Shown: positions 10,810-20,689 of the stretch, piece by piece | Position numbering within the stretch: position 1 is the first letter of the stretch | Layout: each line of letters starts with the position of its first letter | Assembly (NCBI RefSeq): GCF_000143415.4 | Contig: NW_003314268.1 | Location: forward strand, 2,305,972 to 2,369,971 | Reading direction: 5' to 3' | Origin: Selaginella moellendorffii | Taxonomy: Eukaryota; Streptophyta; Lycopodiopsida; Selaginellales; Selaginellaceae | DNA length: 64,000 nt | Program-made: the position numbers and the translations under genes | Notes under the pieces: model-generated | Seen by the model: only the letters and a program-made list of their open reading frames with translations | What the model was told of the DNA's origin: nothing | Databases searched by the model: none

Positions 10810-12033
10810 AAAAGGATTGATTCTTTCTATGAGAGCTTCAACTTCAGTGGAAGGAGAAGTTGTGGATGACAGCTTGTTCCTGGGGAACAGCTGTGCTGGA
10901 AAAGAAGGAATCTCGAGCAAAAGGATTGATTCTTTCTATGAGAGCTTCAACTTCAGTGGAAGGAGAAGTTGTGGATGACAGCTTGTTCCTGGGGAACAGC
11001 TGTGCTGGAAAAGAAGGAATCTCGAGCAAAAGGATTGATTCTTTCTATGAGAACTTCAACTTCAGTGGAAGGAGAAGTTGTGGATGACAGCTTGTTCCTG
11101 GGGAACAGCTGTGCTGGAAAAGAAGGAATCTCGAGCAAAAGGATTGATTCTTTCTATGAGAGCTTCAACTTCAGTGGAAGGAGAAGTTGTGGATGAAGAG
11201 GCAATTTGTGCCTCTGTTGCAGTAGCTCGACAATAGTTTGTTCCTGAGGAACAGCTGTGCTGGAAAAGAAGGAATCTCGAGCAAAAGGATTGATTCTTTC
11301 TATGAGAGCTTCAACTTCAGTGGAAGGAGAAGTTGTGGATGACAGCTTGTTCCTGGGGAACAGCTGTGCTGGAAAAGAAGGAATCTCGAGCAAAAGGATT
11401 GATTCTTTCTATGAGAGCTTCAACTTCAGTGGAAGGAGAAGTTGTGGATGACAGCTTGTTCCTGGGGAACAGCTGTGCTGGAAAAGAAGGAATCTCGAGC
11501 AAAAGGATTGATTCTTTCTATGAGAGCTTCAACTTCAGTGGAAGGAGAAGTTGTGGATGAAGAGGCAATTTGTGCCTCTGTTGCAGTAGCTCGACAATAG
11601 TTTGTTCCTGAGGAACAGCTGTGCTGGAAAAGAAGGAATCTCGAGCAAAAGGATTGATTCTTTCTATGAGAGCTTCAACTTCAGTGGAAGGAGAAGTTGT
11701 GGATGACAGCTTGTTCCTGGGGAACAGCTGTGCTGGAAAAGAAGGAATCTCGAGCAAAAGGATTGATTCTTTCTATGAGAGCTTCAACTTCAGTGGAAGG
11801 AGAAGTTGTGGATGACAGCTTGTTCCTGGGGAACAGCTGTGCTGGAAAAGAAGGAATCTCGAGCAAAAGGATTGATTCTTTCTATGAGAGCTTCAACTTC
11901 AGTGGAAGGAGAAGTTGTGGATGAAGAGGCAATTTGTGCCTCTGTTGCAGTAGCTCGACAATAGTTTGTTCCTGAGGAACAGCTGTGCTGGAAAAGAAGG
12001 AATCTCGAGCAAAAGGATTGATTCTTTCTATGC
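10810..12033 (+). repeat. Higher-order tandem repeat inside Copia gag (109/109/146-bp units)
   Basis: Units begin with AAAAGGATTGATTCTTTCTA at 10810, 10919, 11028, 11137, 11283, 11392, 11501, 11647, 11756, 11865 and 12011. Spacing is 109, 109, 109, 146, 109, 109, 146, 109, 109 and 146 bp, so a 364-bp set of three units is repeated exactly three times after one extra unit. Units are nearly identical (one change seen near 11048). The 146-bp form carries an extra segment containing GAAGAGGCAATTTGTGCC. Each unit contains the gag codons for LEKKESRAKGLILSM; the last one runs into the normal gag continuation. Confidence 0.95.
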
Positions 12034-12718
12034 TTGCAGATGCCCTTATGATGCGTTTGCGTCATAAGAGTGCTTGTGAGATCTGGGCTCATCTTCAGAA
12101 CAAGTATGCTGTTCTTTCCCTCTCCAAGATCAGCATGGTCGAGACTTGCATTCGTGAGACCTATTTTCATCCAGGCGAGAACTTTGAAGAGTTCCTCGCC
12201 AAGATGCAAGATCTGTGGATGGAGCTTGAAGGCAGTCCAGCGGTGTTCAACGAAAGCAAGAAAGTTCTAGTGCTTTGCGAGGCCATGCAAGATTCTTCTT
12301 TTAGTTCTTTCGTCCCTACCGTTCGCATGATGTTGCTCAACTTTGAACAAGCTGAGCAAACTTTATGCTCGGAGCTGGCTGCGAGAGGTTTGATTGTGGA
12401 CTTTGATCAGAGGCCTTCTCATGTTTTGATCTCACAGTCTACATCAAATGTTTCTGCATCAAGCAATCAGTTAGGGACTGATTCAGCTCTGTGGGCTGGA
12501 AATCATCGAGGCAAAGGAGGCCACGGAAGAGGAGGACGAGGCAGAGGTCGCGGGTTTAGGGGAAATCCGCAGCAGTAGCAGAATTCAGGGAATTCTAGTA
12601 AAGAAGCAGCAGTTTGAGATTGTTTTGTGGGCAAGAACAAACAGGAATGTTGGACCTGTGGGATGCCAGGACACTACTCTAAGGATTGCCCAGTTGCAGC
12701 TTGGTTGGGGGATGGTCC
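11985..12718 (+). pseudogene. Copia gag, 5' segment (UBN2-type domain and zinc knuckle)
   Basis: The frame from 11985 reads LEKKESRAKGLILSMLADAL and continues through WAHLQNKY, the typical gag helical domain, to a Gly/Arg-rich stretch (GRGGRGRGRGFRG). A TAG at 12576-12578 interrupts it. The CCHC zinc knuckle follows (CWTCGMPGHYSKDC, about 12650-12695), then VAAWLGDG, where the DNA transposon has inserted. It once formed the retroelement capsid/nucleocapsid. Confidence 0.85.
12712..12718. repeat. Target-site duplication of the 12.4-kb DNA transposon, left copy
   Basis: ATGGTCC occurs here and again at 25088-25094, immediately outside the element's inverted ends. Keeping one copy and removing 12719-25087 joins the gag frame as CPVAAWLGDGPRPLAAV, which supports the boundaries. 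A 9-bp duplication with changed end bases (GATGGTCCA/TATGGTCCG) is also possible. Confidence 0.85.
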
Positions 12719-12724
12719 AAAGTT

Positions 12725-12752
12725 GAGTTGAGCTCATGAGTTGAGCTCAATT
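12725..12752 (+). repeat. Left terminal inverted repeat
   Basis: GAGTTGAGCTCATGAGTTGA and the following AGCTCAATT match the reverse complement of 25040-25067 at all but one position. The unit is itself near-palindromic (GAGCTC twice). Short palindromes like these at both ends are likely transposase binding sites (inference). Confidence 0.85.
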
Positions 12753-13116
12753 CAGCTCAAGTCAATGCTAGTCAACATAGTCAACCATAAGTTTTATAAG
12801 GAAATATTAAGTCAGAAAAATGTTATTCTTTGGTGAACTTGAAATTTATGAGTTTAAGTATCAATGGTTCAGAGAGATTTTTATTTTTTGAATCTTTCTA
12901 ATGCAGTTTATACAATTTCTAGAATTAGAAGTTCGTCTGAACCCATAGAATTTTTTGGGCTTTATTGGTCCCAAATAAAATGGGAATATTGAAGTTCGAA
13001 TGAACCAGAAAATTTCTATTGTCCATTTTAACATTTTAACATTTCAACAATTGACCAGAAATATATAAATAATTCGAAACACTGATTCACTCGTTCATTC
13101 TTTAGGGTTTACAGAG

Positions 13117-13362
13117 ATGGGAAGCAAGGAAGACAAAAAATCTGTAAGTAGTTCTAGCATACAGAAATGTGAGAATGTGAATTTTGTTTCACTACCACAA
13201 TCTCCATATTACACGCCTGGTCCTTATTACCCATCTGGGAATGTGGAGACCACTGTCACTATTGATAAAAATGCTCCTGTTACTTCCGAAACAACAATCC
13301 AGAGCAAGAGAAAAGAAGAAATGGATAGCACAGCGGAAAGCACTAATAAATCCACTCTATAA
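13117..13362 (+). CDS. Small ORF of the transposon, 81 aa, unknown
   Basis: An ATG at 13117 opens 81 codons (starts MGSKEDKKSVSSSS). A TATA-like box (ATATATAAAT, 13061-13070) lies about 50 bp upstream, so this may be a real transcribed gene. The product is Ser/Thr/Lys-rich with a short Pro/Tyr stretch (SPYYTPGPYYPSG) that faintly recalls the Pro-rich N-terminus of the next two genes. It lacks the zinc-finger part, so it may be a truncated relative or the first exon of a longer gene. No family recognised. Confidence 0.4.
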   Translation: MGSKEDKKSVSSSSIQKCENVNFVSLPQSPYYTPGPYYPSGNVETTVTIDKNAPVTSETTIQSKRKEEMDSTAESTNKSTL

Positions 13363-13803
13363 ACCTTTCAATGGCTTTTGTAATCCACTAAAATATTATA
13401 AAAAAATGTAAGTTTTTTATATATATCTTATTCCTTTTGATATGTTTTGTCTTTGCAAAGATATATGATGTAGACAAATCAAAGAATTAAATCTATATAT
13501 GATTTTGGGATTGAAAGGTAATCTTGTAAAAAGGCATACTCGCGTGCTTGTGTATATTCGCTATTATTATATATGGCAGGCCAACTATATAAAATAAGGC
13601 TACATATTAATTATATGCTAGTTTTTAGCTTCTGAAACCCTATAGCCACTTGTTTCTCATAGTAGGTTGTAATTACTAAGACTGACAATTATCATTCACT
13701 ATAGTGTCATGTCATAATAAAACATCATTCCCGAGATTGAAATATAGTATATTAATGAGAGAATTTTTATTGCTAGGAAGTTTAATTCTTCTTGTGTGTT
13801 GCA

Positions 13804-14358
13804 ATGGTTAGGAAGAAGTTTACTTTTGGTCCCGAAGGCCTCTCATATGAGTCTCCACCTCCATCTCCAATCTCAACCAATAATCCACCTTCACCTCTAC
13901 GCAACAATTCTCCTTTTCATTTTGAGGGCTGTTGTGAGGCTTTTCCATTTGCGACCTCGAGTGCAACTGAACAAAAACTTCTTCCTTATGATGTTGATAA
14001 AAAAGTTAGATTGCCTCCAATGCTTCAAGAGCGATGTCAATATTTTCTTCAAGATCTTGCTCCTGATATGGCAGGGGAGCTTAATGTAGATACATATTAT
14101 CTTCAGTGTCCTATATGCAACTTTTATTTAAACAAGACAGATGGTTGCATGGGTTTGGTAAATTTTATTGAGCATTGTCGCAAATGCCCAAGAGCGGGTT
14201 TGGAAGGTGTGCACGCGTGGATGTATAAGAAAATCAAGAAAGAATTAAAAACACACAGCTATTATGATTTCATGGTGGAGAACAATATTCCATTGGTGAA
14301 CACTGCATCAGTAAGTGCTGAATATGGGATATTTAGGCCACCCTTTAATGTAATGTGA
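13804..14358 (+). CDS. Transposon-encoded CPxC zinc-finger protein A, 184 aa
   Basis: Intronless. A Pro/Ser-rich N-terminus (SYESPPPSPISTNNPPSP) is followed by LPPMLQERCQYFLQDLAPDM. Next comes a compact zinc-binding segment with QCPIC at about residue 102, then EHCRKC about 20 residues later, and a basic helical end (WMYKKIKKELKTHSYYDFM). It is clearly paralogous to the gene at 14617 (same order, SAEYGIFRP near the end) and more distantly to 24558-24106. A likely role is DNA or protein binding in the service of the element, but no known family was recognised. The start chosen is the first ATG; a TTG-led extension upstream is ignored. Confidence 0.75.
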   Translation: MVRKKFTFGPEGLSYESPPPSPISTNNPPSPLRNNSPFHFEGCCEAFPFATSSATEQKLLPYDVDKKVRLPPMLQERCQYFLQDLAPDMAGELNVDTYYLQCPICNFYLNKTDGCMGLVNFIEHCRKCPRAGLEGVHAWMYKKIKKELKTHSYYDFMVENNIPLVNTASVSAEYGIFRPPFNVM

Positions 14359-14616
14359 AAGTCATGCATAGTTTTTTCAAAAGGTTAATTCTTTATGAGT
14401 AAAGTGGAGAATCTTATATTTTCGAGAATGATATTATTCTAGCATGTATAAAGATATTATTATATATACAAGTGGTTCTGACACTGTTATAATTCTGAAG
14501 TCCCATTTTTGAGACTGACAATTTAAACTTTCAAGAACCCCTAGATCTTTTCTTAGTATAAATACCAACAAGGGATGCTTTCAACATTGAAATTTCAGTT
14601 TGTTTAGAGTGTAGGA

Positions 14617-15165
14617 ATGGCTAGGGAAAATGCTATTGCTACTCGCACTTGGCCCCCATGCATCTCATATGAGTCTCCACCTCCGTCTCCAACTTCTACC
14701 AACATTCCACCCTTCCCTCCATACATCAATCGTTGTGAGGCCTTTTCTTTTGTAGCCCCAAGTGTGACTGAACAAGAGATCCCTCTTCCAGATAATGTTC
14801 TAGATGTTGCTACTAAAGATGGATTGCCTCATGTGCTTCAAGAGCGATGCCAGATGTTTCTTCAAGATCTTGCTCCCGATATGGTTGAAACTTTTGAAAG
14901 AATGAACACATATTATCTCCAGTGTCCCATCTGCTACTTTTATTTAGATAAAACGGAAGGCTGTATGGGTCTAGAAACTTTTCTAGAACACTGTCACAAC
15001 TGCCCAAGAACTGGTGTGGAAGGTGTGCACAAATGGATGTATAAGAAAATCAAGAAAGAGTTAAGAACACACAATCATTATCATTTCATGGTGAGGAACA
15101 ATATTCTGTTAGTAAATCCTACACCCACAAGTGCTGAATATGGTATTTTTAGGCCATCCTACTGA
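14617..15165 (+). CDS. Transposon-encoded CPxC zinc-finger protein B, 182 aa
   Basis: This is a sister of the gene ending at 14358: SYESPPPSPTSTNIPPFPP, LPHVLQERCQMFLQDLAPDM, QCPICYFYLDKTEGCMG, EHCHNC, WMYKKIKKELRTHNHYHFM and SAEYGIFRPSY in the same order. A TATA-like box (GTATAAAT, about 14557-14564) lies 50-60 bp before the ATG. The Cys/His positions are conserved between the two copies while the linkers differ, which suggests selection on the metal site. Tandem duplication inside the element is the simplest origin. Molecular function unknown. Confidence 0.77.
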   Translation: MARENAIATRTWPPCISYESPPPSPTSTNIPPFPPYINRCEAFSFVAPSVTEQEIPLPDNVLDVATKDGLPHVLQERCQMFLQDLAPDMVETFERMNTYYLQCPICYFYLDKTEGCMGLETFLEHCHNCPRTGVEGVHKWMYKKIKKELRTHNHYHFMVRNNILLVNPTPTSAEYGIFRPSY

Positions 15166-15606
15166 AAATTCCAGCCACTAATAATTCTTACACTATGATA
15201 TTATTCACCCCCCCCCCCCCCCTCTCGCCTTTTTTTTATTAACAAAATTATATTACCTATAGATAATAAACTGATAATACTAGTAATTATGAAATTTGAC
15301 AGACTGACACTGTAACTTTGTCATCTTTGACACTGACACTGTCTCTGTCACTGACACTATCACTGTCGCTATCTGCTACACTGACACTGTCAGTGTCACA
15401 ATCATTATCACATTGACATGTGACACATCTTTCTCATTGCATTCAATTGTCTTTTAATGTATCATTAATAAATAGATTTTTCATACCACTCCTCAATTTA
15501 CATATTGCATATGATGTGCTATGCATACCTAGGAAGACTTCTAGAAAACTAAATATATATTATTTATAAGTTTTTAAAACATCATAAATTACCTCCTAGA
15601 AGCAAC
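15166..15606. repeat. Homopolymer C run and ACTGAC-rich satellite in the transposon
   Basis: A run of 15 C starts near 15207. Between about 15300 and 15425 the sequence is built of degenerate GACACTGACACTGTC units (microsatellite). No gene seen. It separates the 3' ends of the zinc-finger B gene and the ParB-methyltransferase gene. Confidence 0.8.
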
Positions 15607-18600
15607 TCATAGAGAAGGACGAAAACCTCGAAGACGGCGTTTGAAGAACTCATGTTCTTCAATCGCAAACACCGATCTACCAGAGTCACGTGCTGCTTCG
15701 ACCATCGAACCACTACCTGCTGTGCAATCGATGACAACACCTCTAGTTGGGCAATAAAGCTCAAGTAGGACATGCATCGCCGATGGAGATCGGAACCGAT
15801 ACCCAAACAATGTGTTGCGGATGTCGTCGTCTATGAGATTTGGTATGATGTCAGTAAAGCTATCATACCCTGGCAAAACCCTTGCAGCACGCTCGCTATC
15901 ACGAAAACCGTCATTTTCTTTTCTGCAAAACACATGGTAGGTCCACATCATAACCTGAATAATAAAACTTTAAGAGACAACCAAAACAGAAAATGATTTC
16001 TTACCTTCTCTGGCATGCCTAGGACACCTTTGGTCTCGACCCCAACACTATCCATGATGCATCCGGAAGAGAACCTCTTGAAGTTGACTCGACTTGCATA
16101 CCTCATAAGGCAGGACATCCAATGGGGGTCATTCGGGAGAATGAAGGCAACTTGACCGGTTGTGTGAAGGAGAATTGCTGCCAAAAGGAATGCATCCTTC
16201 AAGTGGTCTTTAGTCAGGTTGTTCCAGCTTGGGACATCACCATTAGCGTCTGGAAGACCATCTGGCATGTCAAAGAGCATGAAGTTTGTGCTCTTGAGCG
16301 GTCGCCTATGGATCTTCTGACAAAAGCGCTCCCACTTTTGCCGGATAGCCATATTCTCAGCATCCTCCTCAAAAGATGCCATCAATGAACTATAGGAGCC
16401 AATAAAGATCCCAACTTCACCACGGAATGCCACTGGAGATACAGGGCGAATCTAGGGGGAGAAGACAAAGATAAGATGTGAATTTAAGAAAAATTTACAT
16501 ACCGTCATGTGGCGTGTGGTAGATGTAAGTTCCTCCAAGTCCTCTTCTCGAGCATCAAGACGAGCTGGAATGAAGTTACTCCCGACAGTTTTTGCTGCAA
16601 CCATTTTGAGGAACTAAGAAAAGGAGAGAATAAAAAGAAATATACCTCGAGAAGTTCTTCGGTTACGGGGACGTTTTGGACGATCATCATCACTGTTGAC
16701 TAATTCCTCCAGATGTGGATTTGCTCGCTTTCGTCGAGGTAGAACTTCTTGGACGTTCTGGTTCTCTTGCTCGACTTCGTCTCGAAGAATCTCGTTCTCA
16801 CCGCCATCTTCACTCTGCTCGCCATTGGCACCAACAGGGTCGACATTCTCATGGCCATCATCTTCGTCATCATTGTTGCCTCTTGCAGCCTCATGGTGGG
16901 TTGGTTCATAATCTGGCATCTCCAATTCCCAAGGACAAGCGTGCTTTATTGCTGCTGGAAACTTCATTGTTGTCGGGTACATGCCTCCATCTCTCACACC
17001 ATGCCTCAGGAGGCGTGTGCATACCGGTGTTTCGAGAGGAACGCTTCTATATTGGAGATACCTATAATAGAATATAAACAATTGAGTATAGTTGAGAAAT
17101 TGTATGTTACCTGAAAGCCGCTCGACGCATGAAGTAAGGTTGGCCAAGTTGTTTCTCAAATGGAGTCGTGCTTGTGGCCTTCTTTGGCAGCCAGTCCTCT
17201 CCAAGTTTTGTAAGCTCAATGGTGACGAAGTCCTTAAATGGAAGTTGCTCAGGATCATCCCCTATGAAAGGTGCTAGAAACATCTCCCCTTCATATACAG
17301 TTTGTGAAATGTAGACGGTCCTCCTCATCACAGTCTCCATCATACTGTCCAAACCTTTTTCTCCTTCCCTGAGTCTGCTATTGAGGTCGTTTAGAATGTG
17401 TATCTGTTCCTCATATGTAAGCTTTGACTTTGAGATGTTGTAAATAATCTCATCTGGAGTCTTGCCCACTAAAAAATAACTTTTGTGAGAACCTTCATGT
17501 AAATATAAACAATACTTACTTTCATGACAAGAAATCTCTGTTATAATATCGAACCACTCCTTTGGGCGTCGAGGGTCAGCCACACTAAGTAATTTCTTTA
17601 CCTTTGTCTTCTTTGTGGTGTTGATTTTCTTGTCAATTGCAGCTAAATGCTCTGAGAGTTCTTGATCATTTTCAGCTCGATGCGACTGTGCATATGCATC
17701 TTGCTTAACCTTCACCAATGGCTGAAGACAACACAAACATTCTATGATAAGAAGTATACTTAAAAGAACATACCTTACTCCACACAGCTGTCATAAAAGC
17801 CACTGGATTCTTGTACCATCTATTGGCATCCTGACGACCTCGTTGATGTCGAATAAGTGATGCTAAATCATCACCATAGTGGCTGCGGACTGCATCCTCG
17901 TCGAGATTGGCAAGAAACCGGATCTGCTCCATATCATGTACTAGGCTTTGTTTCTGCACTGCAAACTGTCCCAGTCTGCAAAACATAAATTGTTAAAAGT
18001 GATTGAAGAAGGAGAGGTACTTACGCATTAATTTTGTGGCAAGCTATCACAAGCCTTGCCAAATCTAGAGATCCTCTCGCGTGTACATGTCCAACCGGAA
18101 CATTGATGTGATAGACAGGATCATCTCGGAAGCATTCTCGGATGCACTTCATCCACGCGCACCAGCGATGATTCCCGTCGATAATGTAGAACATTTTCCC
18201 CACAAATTGTTGAGTCTCAAGATGGCTCATAAGGTTGTTGTCAAATTCGCGGGACTTCATTTTCCAAATGTCATCCCAATCCCTCTCGATTTCCGGTGAC
18301 ACCGAGAGGGTATTTGTCGTTCCTGGCTTGAAAACCGAAACAAGGAACATACCTATGTTTGTCCCAAGGCCATTCTGTTTGTACAGACTATAGATGTCCA
18401 TGTTGACGAAGTGCGGTGAAGCAGACCGAACGATGCTTGTCTGAGTGAATCGACATAGTGGGATTTCTCGGATCATGTGCCCCGGGCCTTCCCACTTGAG
18501 AGACTCCAAAGTCGTGTGAATGGCCTTCTCTTTAGTTCTCAAAACTGTCTCTTGGAAGCGCTTGTCGACAATGTGTTCAGGTAGCTCCACTTCTCTTTCA

Positions 18601-19883
18601 GCTTCAGCTACACCTCCAGTAGCACCATTATCAGATCTATCCCCTGACTCGGGCCCAACACCGCCATCAGGCGCACTTGGGCACTGCTCCGTTTCTGCCA
18701 TATTTTGTGAATATGTTAAGAGTAGTGGCATTTGTGGTTGTGGCAGTAATGGTAGTGATGACAATGGTTGCGCTGGTGGTGGTGATGACAATGGTTGCGC
18801 TGGTGGTGGTGATGATGGTGGCGGTGGTGGTGGTAATGGTGGTGATGACGGTGGTGGTGGTAATGGTGGTGATGACGGTGGTGATAATGGTGGTGATGAA
18901 GGTAAAGGTGGCGGTGCCGGTAATGGTGGTGGCGGTGGTGGCGGTGGTAATGGTGGTGGTGGCATCGATGGCGGTGGTGGGGGTGCATGTGGACTGGAGC
19001 TATGTGGTTGGGAAGACGGTAGAGTTGTCGCTGTGGAAATCTCTATCTGAAGGTCAACTTGATTGTCGTCCTGGATCTCATCTTCCTCATGTCTTCTCTT
19101 TGATCCAACATCCCTCTCCTTTTGTAGTTGCTTCCATTTCTGAAAATAAAAAAAACTCATTATAAATTATAAATGCATAAGAAGAGGGGAACAGGGCGTG
19201 GGCTCAGTGCAGGCCTCCCCCAAGCACCTTGGCCGGCCCGCGCCAAGGCCAACTGCCCGAGAACCTTGCCTTGGCGCTTGGAGGCGAGCCGGTTCACTGG
19301 CGAACTGGCCCTCCTCCAAGCACCAAGGCCGGCTCGCGGGCGGTTGGCCTTGGCACTTGGACTTAGCTGGCTCGCGCCAAATGCCTAGCGTGGGCATTTG
19401 CCACAAGCACTTGGCGCCTTTGCCGGCCAAGCACCTTGGCCGGCCTGCGTGGACTTGGCCGGCCTAGGCGGAGTGCCCAGCCAAATGCCCGGCCTGGGCA
19501 CTTGGCAGCAGTGGTGCTGGGCAGCAGTGGCCCTAGACAACGCGGCGCTGGCGTGGCGTGGTGTGGCATGGGCGATGCTGGGCAGCGGTGGCACGGCAGC
19601 GGTGGCATGACAGTGGCAGTGCTGGGCAGCAACAGCATGGCAGTGGCAGTGCTGGGCAGCGGCGGCATGGCAGTGGCGGTGCTGGGCAGGCAGCACTGCG
19701 CTAAGCGTGGCATGGCAGTGGGCGGCGCTCGGCAGCCCTGGGCAGTGGCAGTGCTGAGCATGGCGTGGTGTGCGCAGCGTGCGGGCGCTGAGCATGGCGT
19801 GGGTGCGGGGGCGCTGGGTGCAGCAGCACTAGGCGGGGAGGAGAGGGAGTGGAGAAGGAGGAAAAACTTACTCTTGGCGGCAT
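15607..19883 (-). CDS. ParB-like domain / beta-class DNA methyltransferase fusion, 8-9 exons, about 1,080 aa
   Basis: Exons on the minus strand: 19883-19872, 19139-18025, 17975-17774, 17721-17111, 17061-16646, 16594-16503, 16451-16005 and 15954-15607. All joins keep frame, giving 1,080 residues, or 1,063 if a stop-free 51-bp segment (17519-17469, GTAAGT to TTTTAG) is also spliced out. A basic start (MPPRKWKQLQKERDV) and a long Pro-rich linker precede a ParB/Srx-like domain with YIIDGNHRWCAW (the GxHR motif) and HVHARGSLDLARLV. Coiled, charged and acidic regions follow (RGNNDDEDDGHENVD; LPRRKRAN as a possible nuclear signal). The C-terminal third has methyltransferase motif IV (FMLFDMPDG), a helix and GQVAFILPNDPHW, then motif X/I (VVIDCTAGSGSMVEAA, FAIEE). 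The order IV before I is that of beta-class N6A/N4C DNA methylases. The usual DPPY is DMPD here, so activity is uncertain. Confidence 0.85.
19140..19871 (-). other. Intron 1 of the ParB-methyltransferase gene, with GC-rich degenerate repeats
   Basis: The first coding exon is only 12 bp (M-P-P-R, then GTAAGT), and the acceptor TTTTATTTTCAG is at 19151-19140. Between them, about 19190-19840 is strikingly GC-rich in an AT-rich element. One part repeats TTGGCCGGCC and AAGCACTTGGC; the other repeats GGCAGTGGCAGTGCTGGGCA. No reading frame there resembles a protein family. It may be captured or amplified DNA. Confidence 0.6.
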
Positions 19884-20689
19884 TCTGTTCCCGCAGTCAC
19901 TCTCAATCTCCCGCGATACTTTCTGTAAAACCCTAACGCCGGCAGCTGCCCTAACCCTAACCTAACTTTCATCACAGCCGTTCATCATGGATGTAGTAAA
20001 TCTTCACTATACAATAAATAATAAATCTAGCACTGTACAATTTCTATTCCGCCCTAGATTTGATCACGTGACAAAGTCCTTTTGAATTGTAATTTAATAA
20101 TGGAGGTGTGCTCTAATATGACTATGTCATAATGTGAAATAATGTCACAGACGCATGTGTTGAATTGATCACAGTACGAAATTGTTAGAAAATATAAGAT
20201 TATTAAATCGTAAGGTGTTATTTCCAAAGTAATGTATATAGATAATTTACTATAGGTGATAGATGGTAGTACAAAGATGGAATATATTTAAATGAGTTCA
20301 GAAGAATGTGATGATTTCTAGCTTTAATGAAGTACTGAAAATATGTACAATATTTAATTTATTTGGCAACAATTGGTTGATGGTAGATCCTAGAATAAAA
20401 TCATTCCTATCTTTCATATTATGGCACATGCTTGACGTGATATTTCTTTCCATTCTACCAAAAGTTAGTGCATATAATAAATTTGAGCATGTTTTTGAAT
20501 TCAATGTATATAGACTTTTAATATTGTACAACATAGTCCTATATACTTCATACAGAATTTATTATAACAACATTATTCGATGTTAGATCCTAGAATAAAA
20601 TCGCCCTATCTTTTCACATAATGGCATAGCACATGTGAGGTGACATTTCGTTATAAAAGTTCAAAGTTCCAAAACCTAAAGGCAACAAA
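19884..20689. promoter_or_regulatory. Divergent promoter region between methyltransferase and transposase genes
   Basis: About 800 bp separate the two divergent start codons. A 65-bp block beginning AGATCCTAGAATAAAATC at about 20391 is repeated near 20584 (same start, then CCTATCTTT and a CATAATGGCA-like stretch), ending just before the transposase ATG. Paired copies upstream of the start could be binding sites for an element-encoded factor (inference). No protein-coding gene seen. Confidence 0.5.

Noticed and set aside
10810-12033. CRISPR-like array
   Set aside because: Units are whole 109-146 bp tandem repeats without distinct spacers, in a plant retroelement gag; a satellite-like array is the right description.
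13117-13362. A 21-bp intron (GTAAGTAG to CATACAG) in the small transposon ORF
   Set aside because: Far too short to be spliced; the frame is open through it.
18520-19165. Gly-rich and Val-rich plus-strand frames
   Set aside because: Products of the repetitive DNA that encodes the Pro-rich linker of the ParB-methyltransferase on the other strand.
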